From NCBI GenBank assembly GCA_016182655.1, contig JACPGB010000021.1:1-51159 (forward strand): a DNA stretch of 51,159 bases. Direction: 5' to 3'. Shown one piece after another: positions 7,399-14,972 of the stretch; positions within the stretch are counted from its first letter, which is position 1; the number at the start of each line of letters is the position of its first letter. Below the pieces are notes generated by a model. That model worked only from the letters and a program-made list of their open reading frames with translations. It made no database searches and was not told the origin of the DNA. This DNA is from Deltaproteobacteria bacterium. Lineage in GTDB: Bacteria; Desulfobacterota; GWC2-55-46. A program made the position numbers and the translations under genes.

Positions 7399-9199
7399 CG
7401 AAGTCCGCGCCCTTCCGTCCGCTCAGCCAAAATATGAAGACCACGAGCGCCATGAAGATTATCGTCCCTACGGATACCACATTCGCGGCATACCCTATGG
7501 TCGGGGTGAAGGCGTCGGCTGACGCGTCCCGCATCACCGAAAACACATGCCAGTGCTGGCGTATCGCGGCCCTGACATAACCCATAAGCCCCATGAGCCA
7601 GGTGAACGAAACGGTTATAAGGAATATCGCGTACTGGCTCCTCTCGGGCATCCGCCCCCATCTATAAACCCCGGCCTCTTTGGCCCCCCTGTAGATAAAG
7701 AACTCGATAACAAGGCAGGCGATGATGGCAAATAAGGTCGTCGCCACCTGCGGAACGGACGACGCCACCTTATATACCGTATTCGCAAAGTACCCGTAAT
7801 AGACACCGAGAAAAACAATATTGAGGATGGCGGCGGAGAATATCGCCGCCTGCGCCGCCTTGCCGTAGGGGGCCCATGAGACGACCGCCACCCTGTTCGC
7901 GCGCCTGTAAAAGAGGAAGCTCAAAAAAGTAAAGAGGAGCATGATGTTGACGGCCGTGTTCTTCGCGGGCATGAGGCCAAGCGGCCCGAGGTACGGATGG
8001 TACTGCCCGCCGAGCGCGCTCGCCTCCCAGGGTTTCAAGATGAGCGTGTGCGGCGTGAACCAGACGATGAACGAGACGGCGACCATGAAGGCTATGTACT
8101 TTATGTATGGAGTGTAGCGTCTGCCGCCTTCGCTCCTTGAAAGCCCGCACCAGAGGTAGTAGTTCGCGGCGAGGAACAACGCCCCTATGATGACCGCCTG
8201 TATGATAAAGAGCCACGCGAAGACCCCGCCCATGAGCGTTATCCCCATCTGCTGGCTGTAGGCGTAGATCTCCGCGGTCAGCCAGTACCCGGCGAACGGG
8301 AGCGGCAGGAGCGCGCCTATGGAGACGAGGTTCGCCGTGTACCCCATCCAGTCGTAGTGGGCCTTTTCTTCCTCCGTAGTAGAGCTTAAAAACCTGTACG
8401 CCGCGTACGAGCCGACGATAGACCCGCCGTACGCGATGTTAGCGATGAACCTGTGGAGGTTCATCGGGTTCCAGAGGTTATTGTGCACCGCCGCCCATAT
8501 GTCCCCCTGGAACGCGCCCTTGATATCCACGCCAGCCGGTGACATCATGAAGGTCACCCAAGCGTTCGCGACGAACATTATCGCGGTCCCGGCGAGGTTC
8601 AGCGCGATGCCGATGCAAAGGTGCGCAATCTTTCCCGCCCCGGTCTTTAGCCTCTTCCAGAGGCGGAAATACAGGATAAGCGCCGCGTTCTCCAGAATGA
8701 AAAACAGGAAGTACAGAAAGACCGTCGGCTTGAATATCGAGAGGAGATACTTCATCAAGTGCGGGTAGAATGCGAATAGGACGACCGTGAAGAGGACTCC
8801 TGTGACGGCGGTGAGCGTATACGCCGTCATCGAGACCCTGATGAACTCGTATGCCATCCTGTCGTAGCGCTCGTCCTTCTTCACTATCCCTATCGCCTCG
8901 ATGATCACGACGAATATCGGGACCGCAAGGACGAACGCCGCGAACCATAGGTGCATCTGCGCCGCCATCCATACCGCGACCCTCGGGCGGACGACGGATG
9001 ACGCCGGGTAATCGTCTTTCGTAAGCCTCGGAGCGGAGCTCTCTGCCCCGGCAGGGGCCGCCTCTCCGGAGATAACAGATGAGCCCGCCCCCTCGCCTGC
9101 AAAGGCCGAAGGGAGAAAGGTCTGAGAACATGCGAGGATGACGAGGAGGAGAGCGAAAACCCTCAGGAGCCCCGGGATGTGCTTGCGCATTGTCTTCAC
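7391..9199 (-). CDS. CydA-like (cytochrome bd superfamily) oxidase subunit without the quinol motif
   Basis: A 602-residue polytopic membrane protein. H83 in AAQMHLWF matches the first-helix heme-ligand His of CydA, H249 in NLHRFIANIAYGG matches the second heme-b His, E170 in FFILENAALILYF matches the conserved proton-channel Glu (E107 in E. coli), and VANAW matches VANGW. The GRQPW quinol-loop signature is absent, and the residue equivalent to the other channel Glu (E99) is Leu. The extended N-terminus (1-34) looks like a signal peptide, unusual for CydA. No cydB follows; cytochromes c do. This fits bd-superfamily members described from Nitrospirota and relatives (OR-N/OR-C groups), thought to take electrons from c-type hemes. 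The start is GTG at 9199, five bases after AAGGGG; ATG 9190 is an alternative. Confidence 0.85.
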   Translation of the reverse strand: MKTMRKHIPGLLRVFALLLVILACSQTFLPSAFAGEGAGSSVISGEAAPAGAESSAPRLTKDDYPASSVVRPRVAVWMAAQMHLWFAAFVLAVPIFVVIIEAIGIVKKDERYDRMAYEFIRVSMTAYTLTAVTGVLFTVVLFAFYPHLMKYLLSIFKPTVFLYFLFFILENAALILYFRLWKRLKTGAGKIAHLCIGIALNLAGTAIMFVANAWVTFMMSPAGVDIKGAFQGDIWAAVHNNLWNPMNLHRFIANIAYGGSIVGSYAAYRFLSSTTEEEKAHYDWMGYTANLVSIGALLPLPFAGYWLTAEIYAYSQQMGITLMGGVFAWLFIIQAVIIGALFLAANYYLWCGLSRSEGGRRYTPYIKYIAFMVAVSFIVWFTPHTLILKPWEASALGGQYHPYLGPLGLMPAKNTAVNIMLLFTFLSFLFYRRANRVAVVSWAPYGKAAQAAIFSAAILNIVFLGVYYGYFANTVYKVASSVPQVATTLFAIIACLVIEFFIYRGAKEAGVYRWGRMPERSQYAIFLITVSFTWLMGLMGYVRAAIRQHWHVFSVMRDASADAFTPTIGYAANVVSVGTIIFMALVVFIFWLSGRKGADFGE

Positions 9200-9201
9200 T
9201 G

Positions 9202-9315
9202 CTACCCCTTGAATATGAACGAGAGCCCCTGAAGGCTAAGGAACGCGATATCGAGCGCGAAAAACGCGAGCGCTGAGGCGGCAAAGGTTATTACGAACGC
9301 AATGATCTTCTTCAT
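9202..9315 (-). CDS. 37-residue single-helix membrane peptide, candidate small oxidase subunit
   Basis: A small gene just upstream of the CydA-like gene: its TAG ends two bases before the GTG start of that gene and supplies the AAGGGG ribosome site. The peptide begins MKKIIAFVITFAASALAF and continues FALDIAFLSLQGLSFIFKG, forming one or two hydrophobic stretches with Lys only at the ends. CydX and CydS, the small subunits of classical bd oxidases, also have about 30-40 residues and one helix, and CydX has 37 in E. coli. Sequence similarity to CydX is not evident, so the role is inferred from size, topology and operon position. The ATG at 9315 is the first start after the promoter at 9377-9406; GAGGTTGTC lies just upstream. 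Confidence 0.75.
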   Translation of the reverse strand: MKKIIAFVITFAASALAFFALDIAFLSLQGLSFIFKG

Positions 9316-9356
9316 GACAACCTCTTCTTTTGACTTAAAAAGGCACTTGCATCTTC

Positions 9357-9384
9357 TTGACGCGAGCCCGCCCGTGATTATATC
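9357..9384 (+). promoter_or_regulatory. Candidate promoter for the hyp operon
   Basis: TTGACG (9357-9362), 16 bp, TATATC (9379-9384) on the plus strand, about 75 bp before the first hyp-operon gene. Its -10 overlaps the -10 of the opposing oxidase promoter, so the two may exclude each other. Confidence 0.35.
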
Positions 9385-9406
9385 CTCTTACCTCTATTTT
9401 TTTCAA
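9377..9406 (-). promoter_or_regulatory. Sigma-70 promoter for the bd-like oxidase operon
   Basis: On the minus strand TTGAAA (9401-9406), 18 bp, and a perfect TATAAT (9377-9382). The start point near 9370 leaves a leader of about 55 nt before the small-peptide ATG at 9315. Confidence 0.6.
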
Positions 9407-9459
9407 TCTTTTGGCTCATGTCCTATGGATATATTTCATTTTTTTTGTTAAAATAGAGG

Positions 9460-10002
9460 ATGAAAACAGTCCAAAAACTTCCAACATACAAATTGGCGCG
9501 AAAGACAAAGAAGAGGGCTCTCGTCCTCGGGGTCGGCAACATACTCCTCAAGGACGACGGGCTCGGCGTAAGGACGGCCGAGTTCTTCTCTCATTCATAC
9601 TCATTCGGCAGCGATGTCTCCTGTCTCGACGGCGGAACGGCAGGCGCGGGCCTCCTCCCGCTCTTCAGCGAATTCAGCCACATAATCATCATCGACGCCC
9701 TCTCGTCCGACTCTCCACCCGGCACCATCTATAAATTCAGCGGGGAGGACCTGAAAAAAAAAGGTGCGCGCCTCAAGACCACCGCTCACTCCATAGGCGT
9801 AAAGGACTTGCTCGACCTTGCGGCGTTCGAGGGTTCTCATCCTGTAGTCTCGATAATAGGCATCGTACCCTCGGACATATCCCCCGGCCTCGATATCTCG
9901 GACCCGGTGCGGGAAAAGCTCCCCGAGGCGGCAGGACAAATATCAGATACGCTCAAACGGTTCGGTTTCAAGACGGCAAAGAGGAAGAGAAAAGATGCAT
10001 GA
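9460..10002 (+). CDS. Hydrogenase maturation endopeptidase (HyaD/HycI family)
   Basis: A nickel-dependent protease that removes the C-terminal extension of a [NiFe]-hydrogenase large subunit after the metal centre is inserted. The family nucleotide-like motif LGVGNILLKDDGLGV is at 23-37. The three nickel-sensing ligands of the family correspond to D33, D79 in IIIIDALSS and H110 in TTAHSIG. At 180 residues it is a little long because of basic tails at both ends. The ATG at 9460 has no well-spaced ribosome site; an in-frame TTG at 9493 would give the more typical N-terminus (MARKTKKRALVLGVGN) but also lacks one. Its stop overlaps hypA by eight bases, and it opens the hyp operon. Confidence 0.9.
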   Translation: MKTVQKLPTYKLARKTKKRALVLGVGNILLKDDGLGVRTAEFFSHSYSFGSDVSCLDGGTAGAGLLPLFSEFSHIIIIDALSSDSPPGTIYKFSGEDLKKKGARLKTTAHSIGVKDLLDLAAFEGSHPVVSIIGIVPSDISPGLDISDPVREKLPEAAGQISDTLKRFGFKTAKRKRKDA

Positions 10003-10336
10003 GATGGGAATAGCCAAAAGCCTCCTTGAGATAATCAAGAGGGAGATGAAGAAGTCGAAGGTAAAGAGGCTTAAAAAGGTCAGGGTCAAGATAGGCGAGC
10101 TGACGGCGGTGGAGCCCGAGGCCCTGCGGTTCTGCTTCGAGGCTTCCATAAAGGACACGGCCCTCGACGGCGCGAGGCTCGAGATAGAAGACGTGCCGCT
10201 GACCGGCAAGTGCCATGATTGCAGGACCAGGTTCCGCTTCCAGCACTTTGTGAGCCTCTGCCCGGTCTGCGGCGGAAAGAAGATAGAAAAACTCACCGGG
10301 ACCGAGCTCGACCTCGTATCGATCGAGGCGGTATAG
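9995..10336 (+). CDS. hypA: Hydrogenase nickel-insertion protein HypA
   Basis: HypA, with HypB, delivers Ni to the [NiFe]-hydrogenase large subunit. It has 113 residues. The N-terminal MHEMGIAKSLL contains the invariant His2 nickel ligand, and the zinc site is formed by C73/C76 (GKCHDC) and C89/C92 (LCPVC). The ATG at 9995 overlaps the end of the protease gene, indicating coupled translation. HypB follows nine bases after the stop. Confidence 0.96.
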   Translation: MHEMGIAKSLLEIIKREMKKSKVKRLKKVRVKIGELTAVEPEALRFCFEASIKDTALDGARLEIEDVPLTGKCHDCRTRFRFQHFVSLCPVCGGKKIEKLTGTELDLVSIEAV

Positions 10337-10345
10337 GATAAAAAA

Positions 10346-11026
10346 ATGCACGACATACTTATTGAAGAAAAGATACTCTCGGAGAACGACGCGATAGCAG
10401 AAGCGAACAGGCACGCCTTCAACGAAAAAGGCGTCTTCGTCATCAACATGGTTAGCTCCCCAGGAGCGGGCAAGACGACCCTTATAGAGAAGATGACGCC
10501 TGTCCTGCTCGATAAGCTCGGCAGGTTCGCCGTTATCGAGGGCGACCTCGAAGGCGACCTCGACGCCGTGCGCATCGCAAAATACGGCGTACCGGTCAAG
10601 CAGATAACGACCGGAAAGGCCTGCCACCTGGATGCCCATAACATCGCCCATGTGCTTTCATGGACGCTCGATCAGGACGCAAGGCTACTTATAATTGAAA
10701 ATGTCGGCAACATGGTCTGCCCGGCCGAGTACGACCTTGGCGAGGACATGATGGTCACTATCTTGAGCGCCGCCGAGGGGGACGACAAGCCCCTTAAGTA
10801 TCCCGCGATATTCAACGCGTCATCCGCCCTCATCATAAGCAAGACCGACCTCGCGCCCCATACGGATTTTAATATCTCCACAGCGAGGACGAACGCCCTT
10901 TCCATAAACCCGGAGCTTCAAATCTTCGAGACATCATGCAGGAACGGAGAAGGCATAAAGGAATGGTGCAAATACCTTTGCTCAAGAGTGCTCGCTCTGC
11001 GTGGTCCGGTTAAAACGAACCGCTAA
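10346..11026 (+). CDS. hypB: Hydrogenase nickel-insertion GTPase HypB
   Basis: HypB is a SIMIBI-class GTPase that powers nickel transfer with HypA. The 226 residues contain the P-loop SSPGAGKTTL (from 37), the EGDLEGDLDAVRI switch segment with the family's acidic residues, and ENVGNMVCPAEYDLG, where the Cys belongs to the metal-binding GTPase-domain site. The N-terminus lacks both the His-rich tract and the CxxCGC motif present in some HypB proteins, so this is the short form without nickel-storage capacity. Part of the operon with hypA. Confidence 0.96.
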   Translation: MHDILIEEKILSENDAIAEANRHAFNEKGVFVINMVSSPGAGKTTLIEKMTPVLLDKLGRFAVIEGDLEGDLDAVRIAKYGVPVKQITTGKACHLDAHNIAHVLSWTLDQDARLLIIENVGNMVCPAEYDLGEDMMVTILSAAEGDDKPLKYPAIFNASSALIISKTDLAPHTDFNISTARTNALSINPELQIFETSCRNGEGIKEWCKYLCSRVLALRGPVKTNR

Positions 11027-11040
11027 GGGTTTGTTTTTTA

Positions 11041-11079
11041 CCTCCCCTCCCTCGACGGGAGGGGATTGAGGGGAGGGTG
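11041..11079. repeat. GA-rich intergenic repeat between hypB and hypF
   Basis: A full copy of the CTCCCTCGACGGGAGGGG repeat that ends in GGGAGGGTG. It fills most of the 95-bp gap inside the hyp operon and creates the misleading GTG start of the longer hypF reading frame at 11077. Confidence 0.85.
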
Positions 11080-11121
11080 AAAAATAACCCTTACCATCCA
11101 CTTACCGGACATTTACTATTT

Positions 11122-13440
11122 ATGAACAAGGCCCGCATACAGATAACCGGCATAGTACAGGGCGTAGGCTTCAGGCCCTTTGTATACAACCTTGCCGCAA
11201 CCCACGGCCTCAAGGGCTACTGCCTTAATGACTCCGAGGGTGTGGTCATCGAGGCCGAGGGCGCGAGCCTCGACGAGTTCATCCGGGACTTGAGACTCAA
11301 GGCCCCGCCGCTCTCTAAAATAGAAACGATAACCGTCACCGATTCGAGTGAGCGCGGCTTCAGCGGCTTCACCATAAGGGAGAGTGTGGCGGTCACCGGC
11401 AAATCCGTCCTCGTCTCCCCTGACATTTCCATCTGCGGCGACTGTTTAAGAGAATTATTCGACCCAATGGACAGGCGTCACTTATATCCGTTCATAAACT
11501 GCACCAACTGCGGGCCGAGGTACTCGATAGTTAAGGACATCCCCTACGACCGGCCGCGCACCACGATGGCGCGCTTCACCCTCTGCCCGGAATGCGACAA
11601 GGAGTACCACGATCCCTCGAACAGGCGCTTCCACGCCCAACCCAACGCGTGCGCGAAATGCGGCCCGAAGGTATGGCTCGCTAACAGGGACGGGTCCAAG
11701 ACAGACGCTGGCGTGAACTTCAACGCCATAAAAGAGGCCCAGCGATTATTAAAGGAAGGGTATATCCTCGCCATAAAGGGGCTCGGCGGTTTCCACCTCG
11801 CCTGTGACGCCTCAAACGACGACGCGGCAAAGAGGCTCCGCGAAAAGAAACGCAGGTCGTTTATAAAGGGCGGCTCGTCGAACAAGCCCTTTGCCGTGAT
11901 GTCGCCGGATATGGAGTCCATCCAGTCTTTCGCGCTCGTCGAAGAAAAAGAGGAAGCGGCGCTCAAACACAGGACGCACCCCATAGTCCTCCTCAGAAAG
12001 TCCGCCTCAACACTTTCGCCCCATGTCGCGCCCGGCAACAACAGGTACGGCGTTATGCTCCCGTACACGCCGCTCCACTTTTTACTGTTCCATGGGGCTG
12101 GTTTCAAGGCCCTTGTCATGACGAGCGGGAACCTCTCTGACGAGCCCATCGTCATATCGAATGAAGAGGCAATCGCGCGCTTATCAATGATCGCCGACTA
12201 CATGCTCCTCCACGACCGCGACATATACATGCGGGTCGACGATTCGATCGTCAGGGTCGATAACGGCGTGCAGAGGGTATTACGCCGCGCGCGCGGATTT
12301 ACGCCCGAGGCGATACCGCTCGGCGAGGAGATGGACGAGATATTCGCGGCAGGCCCGCTCCTCAAGAACACATTCACGATCACGAAGGGGCGGAACGCCA
12401 TCGTCGGCCAGCACATGGGCGACCTCGAAAATATGGATGCGCTCGAGTTCTACAAGGAGACGCTCCGGAACCTCAAAAACACATTCAAGTCCGAGCCTAT
12501 GGCCGTAGCCCTCGACATGCACCCGGATTACATGAACTCTGCGTTCGCAAGGGAGTACGCGGAATCCCACGGCATAAAGATCGACAGGATAATCCCGGTC
12601 CAGCACCACCATGCCCACATAGCAAGCGTCATGGCCGAGCACGGCCTGACGGACGAGGTAATAGGCATAGCTTTCGACGGCACCGGTTTGGGTGTTGACG
12701 GCGAGGTCTGGGGCGGCGAGTTCCTCGTCTCTTCAAGGTCGTCGTTCACCCGCTCCGCCCATCTATCTTATGTGAGGCTCCCCGGTGGGGACGCGGCTGT
12801 AAGGGAGCCGTGGAGGATGGCGCTATCTTACCTCATCGCCTCGTTCAGTGAGAACGCTGAAAAAGAGGCCCCTTTCTTCTTCGAAAGGAGGGAGGCGAAA
12901 GAGGCCGCGATAGTCAAAAGGATGGTCGAGACCGGCCTCAACTCCCCGCTCACCTCGAGCGCCGGAAGGCTCTTCGACGCGGTCGCCTCCATCATAGGCC
13001 TCAGGGACAGGATATCCTTCGAGGCCGAGGCCGCGATAGAGCTTGAGTCGATTGCAGAGATAAGAGAGGGTCTTGACCCTTACCCGTTCGGGATAAAAGA
13101 AGAAAAACCCGCGATAATCGACACGGCTCCTTTGATAAGGGCTATTGTAGAAGATGTACGGCGCGGGGTCTCAAAAGCTGAAATATCCGGCAGGTTCCAC
13201 CTGACAATGGCGGAGGCGATAGCGGCTACCGCCAAAGGCATAAGGGAAAAGATGGGGATAACAAAAGCGGCCTTGAGCGGCGGGGTCTTCCAGAACGCGA
13301 CACTTCTTTCTCTCTCGACAGAAAGGCTTGAGAAGGCTGGGTTTAAATGTTACACCAACGAGAGGGTGCCGGCGAACGACGGCGGCGTATCCCTCGGCCA
13401 GGCGGTCATCGCCTGGGAAAAGATAAAGAAAGGCAACTGA
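11122..13440 (+). CDS. hypF: Carbamoyltransferase HypF
   Basis: HypF makes the CN precursor of the [NiFe] active site: it converts carbamoyl phosphate and ATP to carbamoyl-AMP and transfers the group to the C-terminal Cys of HypE. Domains in order: acylphosphatase (VQGVGFRPFVYNLA near 10-25), two Cys4 zinc fingers (CGDC...CTNC and CPEC...CAKC, about 110-190), a YrdC-like domain (IKGLGGFHLACDA), and a Kae1-like domain with VQHHHAHIASVMAEHG, GIAFDGTGLG and LSGGVFQN. The start is taken as ATG 11122 (772 residues), because the alternative GTG at 11077 lies in an intergenic repeat and adds 15 residues foreign to the family. A good ribosome site is lacking for both. Confidence 0.95.
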   Translation: MNKARIQITGIVQGVGFRPFVYNLAATHGLKGYCLNDSEGVVIEAEGASLDEFIRDLRLKAPPLSKIETITVTDSSERGFSGFTIRESVAVTGKSVLVSPDISICGDCLRELFDPMDRRHLYPFINCTNCGPRYSIVKDIPYDRPRTTMARFTLCPECDKEYHDPSNRRFHAQPNACAKCGPKVWLANRDGSKTDAGVNFNAIKEAQRLLKEGYILAIKGLGGFHLACDASNDDAAKRLREKKRRSFIKGGSSNKPFAVMSPDMESIQSFALVEEKEEAALKHRTHPIVLLRKSASTLSPHVAPGNNRYGVMLPYTPLHFLLFHGAGFKALVMTSGNLSDEPIVISNEEAIARLSMIADYMLLHDRDIYMRVDDSIVRVDNGVQRVLRRARGFTPEAIPLGEEMDEIFAAGPLLKNTFTITKGRNAIVGQHMGDLENMDALEFYKETLRNLKNTFKSEPMAVALDMHPDYMNSAFAREYAESHGIKIDRIIPVQHHHAHIASVMAEHGLTDEVIGIAFDGTGLGVDGEVWGGEFLVSSRSSFTRSAHLSYVRLPGGDAAVREPWRMALSYLIASFSENAEKEAPFFFERREAKEAAIVKRMVETGLNSPLTSSAGRLFDAVASIIGLRDRISFEAEAAIELESIAEIREGLDPYPFGIKEEKPAIIDTAPLIRAIVEDVRRGVSKAEISGRFHLTMAEAIAATAKGIREKMGITKAALSGGVFQNATLLSLSTERLEKAGFKCYTNERVPANDGGVSLGQAVIAWEKIKKGN

Positions 13441-13441
13441 C

Positions 13442-13654
13442 ATGTGTCTCGGCATACCGGGAAAGATAATAGAGATAAAGGGCGTCAAGGCGACAATCGA
13501 TGTGGCGGGCACGAGGAAGGAAGTCAACATGAAGCTCCTGCCTGACGCGAAGACCGGCGAGTTCGTAATCGTCCACGCAGGGTTCGCCATAGAGAAGGTC
13601 GACGAGGAAAAGGCCAGAGAGGCCCTCGAATTGATAGACGGGATCATAAAATGA
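13442..13654 (+). CDS. hypC: Hydrogenase assembly chaperone HypC
   Basis: HypC carries the iron being fitted with CN and CO ligands, together with HypD, and hands it to the hydrogenase large subunit. The 70 residues begin MCLGIPGKIIEI, containing the invariant Cys2 exposed after Met removal. Its ATG comes one base after the hypF stop and its end overlaps hypD by four bases (ATGA), so HypC and HypD are coupled. Confidence 0.96.
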   Translation: MCLGIPGKIIEIKGVKATIDVAGTRKEVNMKLLPDAKTGEFVIVHAGFAIEKVDEEKAREALELIDGIIK

Positions 13655-14742
13655 AATACATAGACGAATTTCGCGGCAGACGCCGGGCCGAAGGGCTCAT
13701 AAACGAAATACGCCGCATCTCCCGCAAGGATGTCAGCATCATGGAGATATGCGGCACCCACACCCAATCGATATCCAAGTACGGGATACGGGACGCGCTC
13801 CCCAGGAACATCCGGCTCATCTCCGGGCCGGGCTGTCCGGTCTGCGTCACGTCCGCTTCCGACATAAACAGGATAATCGCCTTCAGCAGGTCGAGGAAGG
13901 ATTCGATCATAGCCACCTTCGGCGACATGATGAGGGTCCCGGGGTCGAACTCGTCCCTTCAGGACGAAAAGGCCCGGGGCGGAGACATCCGCGTAGTGTA
14001 CTCTCCGACAAATTCGCTCGACATGGCGAGGGCAAACCCGGATAAAGAGGTCGTCCTCTACGCAGTAGGCTTCGAGACTACGGCCCCGGCCGTTGCCGCG
14101 ACCATACTTGCGGCAAAGGAGGAGGGGTTAAAGAACCTCTCGGTACTCTCTCTCCACAAGCTCACGCCCCCGGCAATGAGGGCCTTGCTCGATTCCGGCG
14201 AGGTAAAAATAGACGGCTTCATAGCACCCGGCCATGTGACCGCCATCATCGGCGCGCACTCGTACGAGTTCTTATCCAAAGACTACAACTCGCCCTGCGT
14301 CGTAGCCGGGTTCGAGCCGCTCGACGCGCTCTTCGGCATCTACATGCTCGTAAAACAGCTCGAAGAGGGCAGGTGCGAGATCGAGATTCAGTACAAGCGG
14401 GTCGTCAGATGGGAGGGGAACAGGAAGGCGCAGGAGGTCTTGAGCGAGGTCTTCGAGCCGGCCGACAGCCTCTGGCGCGGGATAGGCAACATCCCGAAGA
14501 GCGGGCTTGCCATAAAAGACGCCTACGCCTCGTTTGACGCCGAGAGGAAGTTCACCATCCCGGCGGGCGAGGACGCGGAGCCGAAGGGGTGCAGGTGCGG
14601 GCTTGTGTTGAAGGGGATAGTCACGCCTGACGAGTGCCCTTTATTCGGGAACGCTTGCACGACAGAGACCCCGGTAGGCCCGTGCATGGTCTCGTCTGAA
14701 GGCACATGCGCGGCGTTCTATAAGTACAGGAAGGTGGCCTGA
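13651..14742 (+). CDS. hypD: Hydrogenase Fe-ligand assembly protein HypD
   Basis: HypD is the [4Fe-4S] scaffold on which Fe(CN)2CO is assembled with HypC. At 363 residues it is full length. The active-site CGTHTQS follows MEI near 33, the redox pair GPGCPVC is near 60, and the C-terminal cluster ligands lie in GCRCGLVLKG and in DECPLFGNAC with CMVSSEGTCAA. The ATG overlaps hypC. Downstream the operon is interrupted by about 230 bp of repeats before hypE. Confidence 0.96.
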   Translation: MKYIDEFRGRRRAEGLINEIRRISRKDVSIMEICGTHTQSISKYGIRDALPRNIRLISGPGCPVCVTSASDINRIIAFSRSRKDSIIATFGDMMRVPGSNSSLQDEKARGGDIRVVYSPTNSLDMARANPDKEVVLYAVGFETTAPAVAATILAAKEEGLKNLSVLSLHKLTPPAMRALLDSGEVKIDGFIAPGHVTAIIGAHSYEFLSKDYNSPCVVAGFEPLDALFGIYMLVKQLEEGRCEIEIQYKRVVRWEGNRKAQEVLSEVFEPADSLWRGIGNIPKSGLAIKDAYASFDAERKFTIPAGEDAEPKGCRCGLVLKGIVTPDECPLFGNACTTETPVGPCMVSSEGTCAAFYKYRKVA

Positions 14743-14752
14743 ACTCTGAATG

Positions 14753-14940
14753 GCAGGGCGCGGCTCGATTAACCACTCCCAAAACTTTAATGGAGAGCCG
14801 CCTCTCTCTTTCTCCCGCTCGGCGCGGGGCCAATGTTCTTCGGAAACTATCGAGGCAAGTGTAAGCAAGTCATCTCGATATGAACTTTGCCCGTCCGGCG
14901 AGGACCTCCCTCGACAAGAGGGATAGAGGGAAGGGTGGAC
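14753..14940. repeat. Intergenic repeats between hypD and hypE
   Basis: 14814-14905 is a copy of a ~95-bp repeat that opens CCCGCTCGGCGCGGGGCCAA and closes TTTGCCCGTCCGG-GAGGACC; other copies lie at 41495-41584 (inverted) and 50703-50796. It is joined at 14905-14939 by a GA-rich repeat. I see no gene in 14743-14972. Confidence 0.7.
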
Positions 14941-14972
14941 AAATCAAATTTCAAAAGGACAGATAAACAATA

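Noticed and set aside
11077-11121. N-terminal extension of hypF starting at GTG 11077
   Set aside because: The GTG lies in the GA-rich intergenic repeat, and the 15 added residues are absent from HypF proteins; ATG 11122 starts at the acylphosphatase domain.
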